Notes: generated by a model not told the origin, from the letters alone. A stretch of DNA of 64,000 bases from Alteromonas pelagimontana (GCF_002499975.2 NZ_CP052766.1:744001-808000); one strand, 5' to 3'; shown: positions 17,313 to 27,742, counted from the stretch's first letter. Numbers and translations are program-made.

Positions 17313-17888
17313 TTAATCGGCGTTAATTTTGCGCGCCAACTCTACGGTTTCTGCGCCTAACGCTTTCAGTTGCTGAACGGTTTTTTCGTCAACAACTCTG
17401 CCAGAGCTATCGAGCAGCGTATTTACCTTAGCGATGGCCTTCTGGTTTGGTATCACTAGGGTTCCCAGGTTTTCCAGCAGCATTCGCAGCACCACCAACA
17501 CGCGCATTCCTCCCAAACCACCGCTGGAGGCCGCCATAATACCTGCGACTTTACCGCGATAAGCCGCAAGCACGGCTTCGTCGTTCGTCTTGCGCGATGC
17601 CCAGTCAATAGCGTTTTTCAGTAATGCCGGATAGCTACTGTTGTATTCAGGTGACGCAATAAGAAAGCCATCCGCTGCAATCAGCAATTCTTTAAAAGCT
17701 TGCGCCTTTTCAGGAATACCAAACTCAGTTTCTTCATCCTGGTGATACATCGGCATGGCATAATCAGCAAGATTGACAACCGTTACGTCAGCGCCTGCTT
17801 CTCGGGCGCCTTCCGCTGCCATTTCCACAACAGCCTGGTTGAATGACTGCTTACGGGCGCTGCCGGAAAAAGCGAGAATCTTGGTCAT
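17313..17888 (-). CDS. NAD(P)H-dependent FMN reductase family protein
   Basis: A 191-residue flavodoxin-like protein. FSGSARKQSFNQAVV at the N-terminus forms the FMN phosphate loop (GSxRxxS), and LIASPEYNSSYPALLKNAIDW near residue 75 is the second FMN contact typical of the YieF/ChrR/ArsH-like group. Such enzymes reduce FMN, quinones or chromate; the physiological substrate here is unknown. It lies between argS and prfB on the same strand, about 90 bases after argS, and probably has its own promoter. Confidence 0.85.
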   Translation of the reverse strand: MTKILAFSGSARKQSFNQAVVEMAAEGAREAGADVTVVNLADYAMPMYHQDEETEFGIPEKAQAFKELLIAADGFLIASPEYNSSYPALLKNAIDWASRKTNDEAVLAAYRGKVAGIMAASSGGLGGMRVLVVLRMLLENLGTLVIPNQKAIAKVNTLLDSSGRVVDEKTVQQLKALGAETVELARKINAD

Positions 17889-17977
17889 AGTTAAACTTCC
17901 CTTTACGTTAATTGCAAAACAAACAGCGGAGGCATATTACCTCTTTCACTGTGGCATAGTTTTCAATAAAAAACCGC

Positions 17978-19711
17978 CTACATTTTTTCCAGCGTCTCAA
18001 TACCCAGCAAATTTAATCCTTGCTCAAGAGTACTAGCCACCAGTGCAGCTAAAGCTAAACGGCTATTTTTCACTGCCGGATCAACCTCTGCTTTAAGGAT
18101 CGGGCACGATTCGTAGAAAGACATAAACGCACTCGCCACATCGTAAAGATAGGTACAAAGTATATGGGGAGTAGCATCTCGCGCAACTACACCAATCATT
18201 TCTTCAAATTGCAGTAACAATACGGCAAGCGCATGCTCCTGGGGCTGTTTAAGCTGAATATCTACGGGTAAATCGGCGAGTGTCACGCCCGCTTTGCGAA
18301 AAATGCTCTTCACCCGTGTGTAAGCGTACTGCAAGTAAGGTGCAGTGTTACCCTCAAAACTCAGCATTGTGTCCCAGTTAAACACGTAATCTGTAGTGCG
18401 GTTTTTACTTAAATCGGCGTATTTAACGGCGCCGATTCCGACTTTCCGAGCCACATCGGTAAGCTCGTCCTGACTCAAATCGGTATCACGAGCAGTGATC
18501 AGTTTGGCGGCACGTTCTACTGCTTCATCAAGCAGCTCTACCAGTTTTACGGTACCGCCCGTACGTGTTTTAAACGGCCGCCCATCACTTCCCAGCATCA
18601 TTCCAAACGGGCAATGCTCATAGCTTTGCTCCGGCTTCATAAAATCGGCTTTACGTCCTACGATTTCGGTTTGCTTAAAGTGTAAAGCCTGGCGGGCGTC
18701 AGTAAGAATCAGAGTTCGATCGGCTTCTAACTCTCGACTTCTGTAGCGCATCGCGGCTAAATCGGTGGTGGAATATAGATAACCGCCACCGGATTTTTGA
18801 ATAATATAGACGGCAGGCTTACCTTCTTTATCAGCAAGTTCGGGAATAAACACTACCTGAGCGCCCTGATCTTCCACAGCAATCTTTTTGGCTTTTAGTT
18901 CTGCGACTACATTGGCCAAATCATCGTTATAAGCAGACTCGCCCATAACATCGCCGCGAGTCAGACTGACGTTCAATTTTTGGTAAACTTCTTCGCTGTG
19001 GGCGATAGAAACATCAATAAATTTGTGCCACAACGCCATGCAATCTGCATCTTTGCGTTGTAACCTAACCACATATTCCCGCGCTCGATCAGCAAAACCT
19101 TCTTCTTCATCGAAGCGAACTTTGGCTTCCCGATAGAAGTTTTCCAGATCTGATAATGCTGTTTCGGCTACCTGGTTGTTCTGCAATTTATCATTTAAAT
19201 GCGCCAGCAACATACCGAACTGGGTACCCCAGTCGCCCATATGATTTTGTCGAACAACCTTATGTCCTAAAAATTCCAGCACCTTTACTACGGCGTCCCC
19301 AATGATAGTGGTCCGTAAATGACCCACGTGCATTTCTTTAGCCAAATTGGGTGATGAATAATCGACTACCACAGTATCTGAAGGCTGTTTGGCCACGCCG
19401 AGGCGGGGATCGTGCACCGCAAGCTCACATTGGTTTGCCAGCCATTCGTCGTTCAAATGAACGTTAATGAACCCAGGACCGGCGATTTCCAGCTTAGCAG
19501 CAACATCGTTAAGCTTAACAAGTTCCACAATTTTCTGTGCGATATCACGCGGCTTTTGCTGCAGCTTTTTTGCCAGCGCCATCGCACCGTTAAATTGATA
19601 TTCGCCAAACTCCGGGCGTGCACTGCGAGCAACGGGAACCGGCGCGTCATCTACACCTAATTCCTGTAACGCTTCAGTAAACCGGCTCACGAGTAATGCA
19701 TGTATATTCAT
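17978..19711 (-). CDS. argS: Arginyl-tRNA synthetase
   Basis: A 577-residue class I synthetase charging tRNA-Arg. The N-terminal Add-1 domain is residues 1-110 (FGEYQFNGAMALAKKL). The HIGH motif appears as SPNLAKEMHVGHLRTT near residue 125, as usual for ArgRS. The canonical KMSKS is replaced by the FKTRTGGTVKLVELL region, which is also normal in this family. The DALR anticodon domain closes the protein, ending GIETLEKM. It starts 14 bases after the prfC stop, so the two are probably co-transcribed. Confidence 0.97.
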   Translation of the reverse strand: MNIHALLVSRFTEALQELGVDDAPVPVARSARPEFGEYQFNGAMALAKKLQQKPRDIAQKIVELVKLNDVAAKLEIAGPGFINVHLNDEWLANQCELAVHDPRLGVAKQPSDTVVVDYSSPNLAKEMHVGHLRTTIIGDAVVKVLEFLGHKVVRQNHMGDWGTQFGMLLAHLNDKLQNNQVAETALSDLENFYREAKVRFDEEEGFADRAREYVVRLQRKDADCMALWHKFIDVSIAHSEEVYQKLNVSLTRGDVMGESAYNDDLANVVAELKAKKIAVEDQGAQVVFIPELADKEGKPAVYIIQKSGGGYLYSTTDLAAMRYRSRELEADRTLILTDARQALHFKQTEIVGRKADFMKPEQSYEHCPFGMMLGSDGRPFKTRTGGTVKLVELLDEAVERAAKLITARDTDLSQDELTDVARKVGIGAVKYADLSKNRTTDYVFNWDTMLSFEGNTAPYLQYAYTRVKSIFRKAGVTLADLPVDIQLKQPQEHALAVLLLQFEEMIGVVARDATPHILCTYLYDVASAFMSFYESCPILKAEVDPAVKNSRLALAALVASTLEQGLNLLGIETLEKM

Positions 19712-19725
19712 AATTTTTCTTTATC

Positions 19726-21315
19726 TTAATGTTCGCGGGTTTCTTTAAATTCGATGTCTGGATAGCGTTCCTTTGACAACTGCAAATTCACCATTGTCGG
19801 TGCGATGTAAGTGAGGTTGTCGCCTCCATCCAATGCCAGATTCTGCTCGGCCTTTCGCCGAAATTCGTCAAGCTTTTTCGCATCTTTACCATACACCCAA
19901 CGCGCGGTACTGACATTGACATGTTCATACAACGCATCAACATTATATTCAGCTTTTAATCTTGCTACGACCACGTCGAACTGCAGGACGCCCACAGCCC
20001 CCACAATTAAATCATTGTTGGCGAGGGGTCTGAAAACTTGCACCGCGCCCTCTTCAGAAAGCTGGATCAAGCCTTTTAACAACTGTTTCTGCTTAAGCGG
20101 ATCGCGCAGACGGATGCGCTTGAATAGTTCCGGCGCGAAGTTCGGAATGCCGGTAAAGCGGAAATTATCGCCTGAAGTGAAGGTGTCACCTATTCTGATG
20201 GTGCCATGATTATGCAAACCTATTATATCGCCGGCGTAAGCCTCTTCAAGCAACGAGCGATCGCCAGCGAGAAAGGTTACTGCATCTGAAATGCGTACAT
20301 CTTTGCCGATGCGGGTATGGCGCATTTTCATGCCTTTTTCATACCTGCCTGACACTATCCGGCAGAAGGCCACTCTGTCGCGATGCTTAGGATCCATATT
20401 AGCTTGAATTTTAAACACAAAACCGCTGAAATTAGGCTCGCTGGCTTTAACTGGACCATCTTCTGTCTCGCGTCCTAAAGGCGCAGGTGCCCATTCAACC
20501 AGGCCATCCAGCATATGATCTACACCAAAGTTGCCCAGTGCAGTTCCAAAGAAAACCGGGGTAAGTTCGCCGGCTAAAAACAATTCGCGATCAAATTCGT
20601 GAGAAGCCCCCATTACCAGTTCCAGTTCCTCTCGTAACTGATCAGCCAAAGAAGCGCCAATGGCTTTTTCCAGCTCAGGATTATCCAGCCCTTTAATAAC
20701 GCGAACGTCCTGAATGGTATGGCCCTGCCCCGATTTATATAAAATCGTTTCATCGCGTAAAATGTGATAAACACCTTTAAACCCTTTACCGCTCCCAATG
20801 GGCCAGGATACGGGCGCACAAGCGATTTTAAGCTCGGTTTCCACCTCATCCATTACTTCCATCGGATCTCGAATGTCGCGGTCGAGTTTATTCATAAAGG
20901 TAATAATGGGCGTATCACGAAGGCGTGTAACTTCCATCAGTTTGCGGGTACGGGCTTCTACCCCTTTGGCGGCATCAATTACCATCAAACAGGAATCCAC
21001 CGCTGTCAGGGTGCGATATGTATCTTCAGAAAAATCTTCGTGACCGGGAGTATCGAGCAGGTTGACCAAGTGGTCTTTGTAAGGGAATTGCATTACTGAT
21101 GTGGTAACAGAAATACCCCGTTCTTTCTCCATTTCCATCCAGTCAGACTTAGCATGTTGACCGGACTTTTTACCCTTTACCGTACCGGCTCTTTGCAAAG
21201 CACGTCCGAATAACAATACTTTTTCAGTAATGGTAGTTTTACCCGCATCAGGGTGAGAGATGATAGCAAAGGTCCTTCGCTTGTTGATTTCACTAAGAAA
21301 ATCTTGGTTTGCCAT
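19726..21315 (-). CDS. prfC: Peptide chain release factor 3
   Basis: A 529-residue translational GTPase that recycles RF1 and RF2 from terminated ribosomes. G1 is [15 protein letters not shown]2 lies in [15 protein letters not shown]3 is [12 protein letters not shown] and G4 is FMNKLDRD. The C-terminal part ([16 protein letters not shown]) is specific to RF3 and separates it from EF-G and LepA. It lies upstream of argS with 14 bases between. The leader upstream (21316 onwards) holds no gene I can name. Confidence 0.97.
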   Translation of the reverse strand: MANQDFLSEINKRRTFAIISHPDAGKTTITEKVLLFGRALQRAGTVKGKKSGQHAKSDWMEMEKERGISVTTSVMQFPYKDHLVNLLDTPGHEDFSEDTYRTLTAVDSCLMVIDAAKGVEARTRKLMEVTRLRDTPIITFMNKLDRDIRDPMEVMDEVETELKIACAPVSWPIGSGKGFKGVYHILRDETILYKSGQGHTIQDVRVIKGLDNPELEKAIGASLADQLREELELVMGASHEFDRELFLAGELTPVFFGTALGNFGVDHMLDGLVEWAPAPLGRETEDGPVKASEPNFSGFVFKIQANMDPKHRDRVAFCRIVSGRYEKGMKMRHTRIGKDVRISDAVTFLAGDRSLLEEAYAGDIIGLHNHGTIRIGDTFTSGDNFRFTGIPNFAPELFKRIRLRDPLKQKQLLKGLIQLSEEGAVQVFRPLANNDLIVGAVGVLQFDVVVARLKAEYNVDALYEHVNVSTARWVYGKDAKKLDEFRRKAEQNLALDGGDNLTYIAPTMVNLQLSKERYPDIEFKETREH

Positions 21316-21793
21316 GTATAAATTCTTTTCGTTTGTACACGGATTTGCACATACTTTTGGAAGTACTCTCTTTTCAGTTCTTCGCTTGTCAAATCCGTCG
21401 AGTTAATCGTAATGGGCCGCTATTTTCGCTGATCCCGGCGTTATAAACAATCAATGGTTGGGAAATCGGCTACCATTACCTCTCCGCCAGCGCCAATGGC
21501 TAACTGTAACGGTGTGCGACATTGCTTCTTCAGCTTACGAGCAACTGTGGCTAAACTTCAGATTCCTTTAATATTTCAGCCTGTACTCTACAAATAAAAA
21601 GGTAGGGCATCAACAACCCCGGTTAGATAGTTATCATGAATGCCAGAATCTGACTGACACTTTAGTCATTTGATGAGGGTATTGGTGAGCCAGGCCCACA
21701 ACGTAAAGCGGCGCTTATCTGGAACGCCAAACGACGTCCCAGTATCTCACTGAAGTCGCGCCCTGGGGTTATCAAGTGGTAGCTGATAGAGCG
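21316..21793. other. 478-bp gap with no convincing gene
   Basis: The left part must hold the prfC promoter. On the minus strand an open frame without a start codon reads VARKLKKQCRTPLQLAIGAG and ends in TAA at 21441; it could be a gene remnant, but I do not recognise it. The rest shows no open frame of note and no strong hairpin. Confidence 0.4.
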
Positions 21794-22978
21794 TTAGACG
21801 ACCGCCGGGGCACGCGCTTCATTTCGATTGTCAAGATAGCCGCTGTAGCGGGTTGCCAGCAACGCAGCCACAGAGATAAGCGCACCTACCCAGGCGGTGT
21901 CTTGCAGTGTCATGTTCTCGACAATTGCGCCGCCAAGTACAGCGCCCAAAGCAATACCAATATTGAACGCGGCAATGTTCAAGCCCGAGGCCACATCTAC
22001 GGCATTTGGGGTGAATGTTTCGGCTAGTTTGACTACATAAACTTGCAAACCCGGCACATTACCAAAGGCAAAGGCGCCCCAAATTAACACAGTGATCACC
22101 GCCCCCGCTTTGGAACCCAAAGTGAAAGTTAAGGCAAATAAAACCACAGCTAAGGCAGTAAAAATAATGGTTAACGCGGTGACCGGGCCTTTTTTATCCG
22201 CCAGCTTGCCACCATAAATATTACCAATTGCAACCGACACGCCGTACACCAGCATAATGAGACTGATTGCCGAAGGTGCAAAGCCAGTTTCTTGTTGTAA
22301 AATTGGTGCAAGGTAGGTAAAAGCGGTGAATGTGCCGCCATAACCTAAAATCGTCATCAAATAAACCAGCACCAGGCGTGGTTGAACTAACACCTGCAGT
22401 TGCTCTTTAAGCTGCGCTGGCTTACTTTGCTTTAAGTTGTTTGGGACCAAAATGGCACTACCAATCAGGGCGATGATGCCCAGCGCCGAAACTACTAAAA
22501 ACGTGGCACGCCAGCCAAAGTGTTGGCCAATCCACGTGCCCAGCGGCACACCTGTTACTAAGGCCACAGTTAAGCCGGTGAAGATAATGGCAATAGCGCT
22601 AGCTTCTTTTTCTTTGCTTACCAATCCGGTAGCAATGGTAGAACCAATGGAAAAAAATACCCCGTGAGCCAAACCCGTTAAGATACGAGCAATGATCAGG
22701 CTTTCGTAGCCAGGCGCTTGCCACGCTAAAAGGTTACCTCCAATAAACAGTGCCATCAGACTAAGCAGAACATGTTTACGATTCCATCGTCCAGTCACGG
22801 CGGTAAGTACTGGCGCGCCCACCGCCACACCTATGGCATAAAGGCTAACCAATAAACCTGCACTGGGTAGTGTCACATTCAGATCTTGAGCAATGGTTGG
22901 CACTAAGCCAACAATCACAAATTCCGTGGTGCCAATAGCAAAGGCACTCAGGGTTAACGCGAGTAGCGCAATAGGCAT
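21794..22978 (-). CDS. MFS efflux transporter (DHA1 / AraJ-like)
   Basis: A 394-residue membrane protein with twelve predicted helices. It starts ALLALTLSAFAIGTTEFVIVGL, the usual opening of drug and sugar efflux DHA1 members such as AraJ and YdhP. The loop between helices 2 and 3 carries GRWNRKHVLL, and helix 5 has motif C-like GVPLGTWIGQHFGWR. AGAGGAACC precedes the ATG. Substrate unknown. It is divergent from a LysR regulator 117 bases away, which probably controls it. The C-terminus borders the gene-poor stretch before prfC. Confidence 0.85.
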   Translation of the reverse strand: MPIALLALTLSAFAIGTTEFVIVGLVPTIAQDLNVTLPSAGLLVSLYAIGVAVGAPVLTAVTGRWNRKHVLLSLMALFIGGNLLAWQAPGYESLIIARILTGLAHGVFFSIGSTIATGLVSKEKEASAIAIIFTGLTVALVTGVPLGTWIGQHFGWRATFLVVSALGIIALIGSAILVPNNLKQSKPAQLKEQLQVLVQPRLVLVYLMTILGYGGTFTAFTYLAPILQQETGFAPSAISLIMLVYGVSVAIGNIYGGKLADKKGPVTALTIIFTALAVVLFALTFTLGSKAGAVITVLIWGAFAFGNVPGLQVYVVKLAETFTPNAVDVASGLNIAAFNIGIALGAVLGGAIVENMTLQDTAWVGALISVAALLATRYSGYLDNRNEARAPAVV

Positions 22979-23095
22979 TGTGGTTCCTCTGTAAAGTAAA
23001 GATTAAAAACAATGGCGCTATTGTGTGAGTAAAGTCATTTGCAATAAATGGCAATAGTGACAAAATACTTTTGCGAAAAATGAAAAGGTTAACCT
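22979..23095. promoter_or_regulatory. Divergent promoter region between MFS and LysR genes
   Basis: An inverted pair CTATTG (in GGCGCTATTGTG) and CAATAG (in GGCAATAGTG) about 33 bases apart lies in this spacer and is a candidate LysR contact site. The match is short, so this is only a suggestion from position. Confidence 0.3.
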
Positions 23096-23983
23096 ATGCC
23101 TGTTAATTCAAAAACTGAAGATCTCGAAGCTTTTTTGACGGTGGTCGATACCGGCGGCTTTTCCGCTGCGGCCAATTTACTTGATCAACAAGTAGCGAAA
23201 ATATCTAGAGCGGTAACCCGTTTAGAACGGACATTGAACGTTACCCTGCTCAACCGCACTACGAGACGGTTGGAACTCACTGAAGAAGGTGTACTTTTTT
23301 TAAGCTTTGCCCGCGATGGCTTAAATATGCTGGAAAAAGGCGAAGAGGCGCTACGTGTATTGAGCCGCAAGCCCTCAGGCATATTGCGAGTGGACGCCGC
23401 AAGCCCGTTTGTACTTCATCAGCTCACACCTCTGATTGGAGAATTTTGCCGTGCGTATCCAGATATTATCTTAGAGCTGACCAGCCATGACAGCATCATT
23501 GACCTGCTTGAACACAAAACTGACATCGCCATTCGAATTGGGGAGCTAAGCGATTCTAACTTGCACGCGCGCCGGTTAGGCCATAGCAAACTTCTCATTG
23601 TTGCCAGTCCAGAATACCTGGCGCAAAACAACCTCGCAGACAACATTGAAACCTTGCACAACCAGCGATTGATAGGCTTTAGCGATGCTCCGCACTTAAA
23701 CAATTGGCCGCTAGAAAACCCACAAAAGCTGCGCTTTTCAATTTACGCCTCAAGCGGTGAAACAGTTCGCCAGCTGTGTACTGCCGGACAAGGATTGGCG
23801 CTGTTATCACACTTTATGATAAAAGAAGATCTCAAGTCGGGCCATTTAGTGAGTGTGCTCAATAAGCATATTTTAAGCCCTAATCGTCGCGAGTCGGTGC
23901 AGGCGGTGTACTATCGAAACAGCGCAGTTTCATCGCGTATTTCTGTGTTTTTAAACTTCATTGAGCCGCGCCTGCAATTGTAA
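23096..23983 (+). CDS. LysR-family transcriptional regulator
   Basis: A 295-residue regulator. The winged helix-turn-helix is residues 8-66: DLEAFLTVVDTGGFSAAANL, then QVAKISRAVTRLERTLNVTL and LNRTTRRLELTEEG. The effector domain starts GILRVDAASPFVLHQLTPLI and contains the HDSIIDLLEHKTDIAIRIGEL and LHARRLGHSKLLIVASPEYL segments of the CrgA/DmlR-like group. It is divergent from the MFS exporter, the classic arrangement for a regulator of the neighbouring transporter. The inducer is unknown. Confidence 0.9.
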   Translation: MPVNSKTEDLEAFLTVVDTGGFSAAANLLDQQVAKISRAVTRLERTLNVTLLNRTTRRLELTEEGVLFLSFARDGLNMLEKGEEALRVLSRKPSGILRVDAASPFVLHQLTPLIGEFCRAYPDIILELTSHDSIIDLLEHKTDIAIRIGELSDSNLHARRLGHSKLLIVASPEYLAQNNLADNIETLHNQRLIGFSDAPHLNNWPLENPQKLRFSIYASSGETVRQLCTAGQGLALLSHFMIKEDLKSGHLVSVLNKHILSPNRRESVQAVYYRNSAVSSRISVFLNFIEPRLQL

Positions 23984-24070
23984 TTACAAAAGAAGAATCC
24001 GCCGCTTTTTCATTTGTTAAATAATAAACTCTTTATAGACCTTGCGATATTGGTGAACGGCGTACGCTTG

Positions 24071-24121
24071 GCGAGGTGCCGGCCACCGGCCAAGTAAAAC
24101 TAATGCGCATTAATGTGTAAC
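24071..24121. repeat. Partial relative of the dispersed repeat tail
   Basis: The bases GAGGTGCCGGCCACCGGCC followed by ACTAATGCGCATTAATGTGT resemble the GC-rich units and the CATTAATGTGTG edge found in the copy at 6639. The core module is missing. The resemblance is short and may be chance. Confidence 0.3.
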
Positions 24122-24125
24122 AAGC

Positions 24126-25133
24126 CTATTGATCTGCTATACAACTCAATAGCTGCGTTTCCCACTCATCAGTTACCGTTGCGGCTATAATTTCGATGCG
24201 ACTTTCCACACAGTCATCTAACTCTACTTGTGATAACGCGTCCGCTGTTAAATTGTAACCGTAGACGCCATCGATCGTAATAAAGACGGCTTTCATCCGC
24301 TCTACATGTAATCCGCTAAAAAAATTAGAAAGCTTGCTTCGATCAAAGGTTTTAGCAGGTGAGAAACGCCAGCCGATACTTTTATATCCTTCGCCCTCGT
24401 TAACAGCTTTAAGATATCCTGATGCGGGAAACGGCGCAGCGTTAATACCAGGTGAGTCATCTGAACGATTGTGAAAGTGATGATGAGTATGCACAACAGT
24501 AGCCGAAGGGCGCTGCAACCACGCCAAATTAAAGACACCTTGTTGAGCAAAAATAATTTTGGCATCTGCACTAGCGTGCACTTTTGCGTATTCCTGAAGG
24601 CGGAATTTACCTTCCTGTGCGTATAAGTCCTGTTTGTTTCCCACGATAACATCGGCAATGGCGATTTGCTGGTTAAAGGTGGCGTGAGTGGTATAACGGG
24701 TATCACATAGCTTGCGAGCGTCTACCAGCGTAATAACACTTTGGATCGATAATACGCTGCGATAGTGTTCAGCCGAAAGCACCTGCAGTACTTCAACAGG
24801 ATGACCCAGCCCGGCCGGTTCAATTAGCAAGCGATGAGGCCTGGCCTGAGAAAGTAACTGGTTAAGTGCAATCTGCATAGGTAAACCCGCCGCGCAACAC
24901 ATACAGCCGCCCGGAACTTCACGGATAAAAATTCCATTTTCAGGTGTTTGCTGGCCTGCCAATAAACTACCATCAACGCCAATTTCGCCGAATTCATTAA
25001 CTAACACCGCCCACCTTTCTTCAGCGGGTTTATGTTTGAGCATATTTAAAATTGCAGAAGACTTTCCTACACCCAAAAAGCCGGTAATGATATTGGTAGG
25101 AACAGCTGTTATTCTCACAGCGCTTGATCGCAT
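24126..25133 (-). CDS. CobW/COG0523 GTPase, probable zinc metallochaperone
   Basis: A 335-residue G3E GTPase. Walker A is GFLGVGKSS (residues 18-26), the metal-binding GGCMCC is at 75-80, the guanine motif is GNKQD, and a histidine cluster (HTHHHFH) lies in the linker before the C-terminal CobW_C domain. COG0523 proteins deliver zinc, nickel or cobalt to client enzymes; the ones made under zinc starvation are usually behind a Zur site. A Zur-like palindrome 127 bases upstream points to that role. There is no cobalamin gene nearby, which argues against CobW proper. The GTPase call is firm; the metal is inferred. Confidence 0.88.
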   Translation of the reverse strand: MRSSAVRITAVPTNIITGFLGVGKSSAILNMLKHKPAEERWAVLVNEFGEIGVDGSLLAGQQTPENGIFIREVPGGCMCCAAGLPMQIALNQLLSQARPHRLLIEPAGLGHPVEVLQVLSAEHYRSVLSIQSVITLVDARKLCDTRYTTHATFNQQIAIADVIVGNKQDLYAQEGKFRLQEYAKVHASADAKIIFAQQGVFNLAWLQRPSATVVHTHHHFHNRSDDSPGINAAPFPASGYLKAVNEGEGYKSIGWRFSPAKTFDRSKLSNFFSGLHVERMKAVFITIDGVYGYNLTADALSQVELDDCVESRIEIIAATVTDEWETQLLSCIADQ

Positions 25134-25259
25134 TGGTTAACCTTAAGGCAGTTTTAATTAATTTTGTTGTTCACGCGTCATAACTTCAGTAGCTATAACA
25201 TGCTTAGACGCTTCCGAACTACTAACTGCGAGCTATAAAAGCCGCTTTTAAGTGGTGTA

Positions 25260-25282
25260 GAAATGATACCTTATAACATATC
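25260..25282. promoter_or_regulatory. Zur-box-like palindrome upstream of the COG0523 GTPase
   Basis: Compared with the 23-bp gammaproteobacterial Zur consensus (arms GAAATGTTATA and TATAACATTTC around one base), 18 of the 22 defined positions agree. The half TTATAACAT is nearly exact. A further TATAACAT half-site lies at 25194-25201, closer to the gene. Confidence 0.6.
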
Positions 25283-25518
25283 ACAGCCATTGCAAAGCTG
25301 AGATATTAAATTTGAAAGGAGCTAGGCGGGTAATTTGTAAGATGGTACATTCTGGGAGGATCGCTTCAAAGTAAAGCGTTTGAAGGCAGGCTTTTCATCG
25401 CCTTTGCAGCACGAATGCAGCAATAGAACTGTAGAACAGAAAATCATGGCTCTGGGACGGGTGATTCCCTCTGACTCCGTTCAAAGAAGATAATTTACCC
25501 GCGAATGTATACAAGAAT

Positions 25519-25543
25519 AAGCACCACCGCGAAGGTGGTGCTT
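25519..25543 (-). terminator. Terminator of the surface lipoprotein gene
   Basis: AAGCACCACC and GGTGGTGCTT make a perfect 10-bp stem around GCGAA, ten bases after the stop at 25553. On the minus strand it is followed by ATTCTTG, a modest T tract. Confidence 0.7.
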
Positions 25544-25552
25544 TGTAGACGT

Positions 25553-27619
25553 TTACTTGGTTTGGCCGAGGGCGCGCATCATATCCATAGTCGCGCGATA
25601 CACCGGCGCATCAGCTTCATTCTGCATCTGCGTTTCTTTTACACCTAATGAATTCACGGCACTGGCCAGTACATAATAAGACTGCTGGCAGCTGGAAGGA
25701 ATTCCGACACCACTGATGCCATGGGCGTTAATAAACAAGCCACCGTTCTCTTCCCGCCACATGTCAAATAGTACCTGATAGATATCGTACATCGCTGTGT
25801 TTTTCAGAACCCGGTAATTCGTTGCCGTTGCCGCACTGAGGTTGTGTCCACCTGCATAGGCAATTACTGGTAACCCATAGCTTTGCGAAATTTCCGAAAC
25901 CTGTCTGACGGTGTAACGCAAACCCGGGGCTTCTGAATCATCACCAAAACGTCCGCTCCCATTAATATAATCTATCGCTTCAGCAATGAAAGTATCACTG
26001 TTGCCATCATCAAACGCGGTGGCCGATGTGTTAGTAAGTTGAACGTCCATCGCCAATGCATCGATTGCCAGCGCTGGTAAGCCAGCATCTTCCTCATTAA
26101 CATAAACCGGAGCCGTTAACAGTGCGCTGTAGTACGCTTCAGCGTCTCTGGCATAACGGGAATTGCCGCCTAGCACCACTGCGATTCGATTCTGCTGCTT
26201 GCCCCATACGCTTTTAAATATTGCAGCAACTTCCAGAGTACGGGCAGCCTGCCAATTTAACACCAACATATCTTCGGTGATACGAGCATCAGAATAAGCT
26301 GTCGTTTCTCCAATAACAACATTTGGCCACCGCGCCTTCGCCTGATTAAGCGCATAATCTCGTCCGAGAATGTTCGGATATGTCATCTTATTAATTTCGT
26401 CGCCCAATTCCAGGTAAATCGCTCTGTTGGCGCTGAGGTTATTGAGCATCAACGTGGCTAAAGCCTGAACGTATTCGTCATCTGCCGCTAGCGGAATGTT
26501 TAACCAAAGATGAGATTCGCTTTTATTAGCCAGTTCAGCAATAACCTCATAGGGCGCACCGTGATCGCCGCTCCATTTTGCGTCGTTTAGCTGAGTGCGC
26601 TTTGCCCAAGCCGCTTGACCGGTTAACGCTGCTTGTTCCCCATTAGCATTTGGATAAGCGTACAGTAACGCGTTACCTACTAACTTGGTTGGACGTATCA
26701 CCTTTGATGGCTTCAGGTAATCCAGATACGCTTTGTTAAAAGTCTCACCTTCTACAGCCGAAGGACGGCGCAGAGTGATGTTTCGAATATAGTTATCGGT
26801 TCCCAACGGATCGGTGTCCGTTATTTCGATGGTAATTTCGCCGTCGCCGTAATAGTCCAGTAACAGCTGATTGTCGCTTTGTTCGAGCACGGTGGCATTA
26901 GTTACATTAATGTTTCCTTGCCCTTGAAAAGTGAGGGTATACACTCCTGCTTCATAAGCATCCCGCACTTTTGATGTCATCACGCTGGTGCGAAAGCTGT
27001 CTGCAATCGAGCCATCTCGTAATGTCATCGACGTAGGCCAACCTTGCTCATCAACAACCACATCTTCCAACGATGTGGTAAACCACACGCCCTGTTTTGT
27101 ATAAATCCAGCTATGCGAATTTGAAGCGGTATTTACGTCTTTAACGCCTGCTGTTTTCATCAGGTCGTTTAGCATCCACGCAGTCATACTGCTATCGATG
27201 GCGGTGATTTCACTCCCCAGCGAAAATTGCGCAGGTTGCGGTACGGCGGTTTCCACTAAAGTTGCAGGCACGTCGTCGACCACATAAGGGTTTCTGGCTT
27301 CTTCCTCTTCTTCTTTAGAAAGATCAACATCGACGATACCGCCACTTTCCTGTGGCGGAAGCTCAGGTTCCGCTAAATCGGCTGGCGTCTCGTCAATTTC
27401 GAAAGGATTGCTGACTTCCTCTTCCTCGTCTTGAGAAAGATCGACATCGGTAACGTTTTCGTTTTCTTGTGGTTGTTCAATTTGCGTCGCGTCCGTGGTC
27501 GGTTGAACGATAGTTTTAGAAGGAGTCACTCCAGCGGAAGAGTCCGATCCACCTGAACCGCAAGCAGTTAACTGAGAGACAACAAAAAGGGCAAAAACTG
27601 GAGCAAGAAAATCTTTCAT
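25553..27619 (-). CDS. Large surface lipoprotein with acidic tandem repeats and TIM-barrel-like domain
   Basis: A 688-residue protein with a lipoprotein signal (LTAC then GSGGSDSS, Cys20). Residues about 55-130 hold two copies of a roughly 40-residue acidic unit, VDLSQDEEEEVSNPFEIDET and VDLSKEEEEEARNPYVVDDV, likely a flexible calcium-binding or spacer arm. The large remainder has ETFNKAYLDYLKPSKVIRP, APYEVIAELANKSESHLWLN, IPLAADDEYVQALATLM and a LELGDEINKM segment, the layout of a glycoside-hydrolase-like TIM barrel family in which EYSNEVWN normally carries the acid Glu. A Glu is kept here, but the surroundings differ. A surface polysaccharide role is inferred. A terminator follows. Confidence 0.6.
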   Translation of the reverse strand: MKDFLAPVFALFVVSQLTACGSGGSDSSAGVTPSKTIVQPTTDATQIEQPQENENVTDVDLSQDEEEEVSNPFEIDETPADLAEPELPPQESGGIVDVDLSKEEEEEARNPYVVDDVPATLVETAVPQPAQFSLGSEITAIDSSMTAWMLNDLMKTAGVKDVNTASNSHSWIYTKQGVWFTTSLEDVVVDEQGWPTSMTLRDGSIADSFRTSVMTSKVRDAYEAGVYTLTFQGQGNINVTNATVLEQSDNQLLLDYYGDGEITIEITDTDPLGTDNYIRNITLRRPSAVEGETFNKAYLDYLKPSKVIRPTKLVGNALLYAYPNANGEQAALTGQAAWAKRTQLNDAKWSGDHGAPYEVIAELANKSESHLWLNIPLAADDEYVQALATLMLNNLSANRAIYLELGDEINKMTYPNILGRDYALNQAKARWPNVVIGETTAYSDARITEDMLVLNWQAARTLEVAAIFKSVWGKQQNRIAVVLGGNSRYARDAEAYYSALLTAPVYVNEEDAGLPALAIDALAMDVQLTNTSATAFDDGNSDTFIAEAIDYINGSGRFGDDSEAPGLRYTVRQVSEISQSYGLPVIAYAGGHNLSAATATNYRVLKNTAMYDIYQVLFDMWREENGGLFINAHGISGVGIPSSCQQSYYVLASAVNSLGVKETQMQNEADAPVYRATMDMMRALGQTK

Positions 27620-27742
27620 TACGACTACTACACACTCTTAAAATGACAGATTTTTTGTATTGCTAAAGGAAGAAATACAAAAGATGAACAACGGGTGGAA
27701 GAGTGCCCGAATCATCCTTGGTAAACAATGCCCAGCCCTTTA

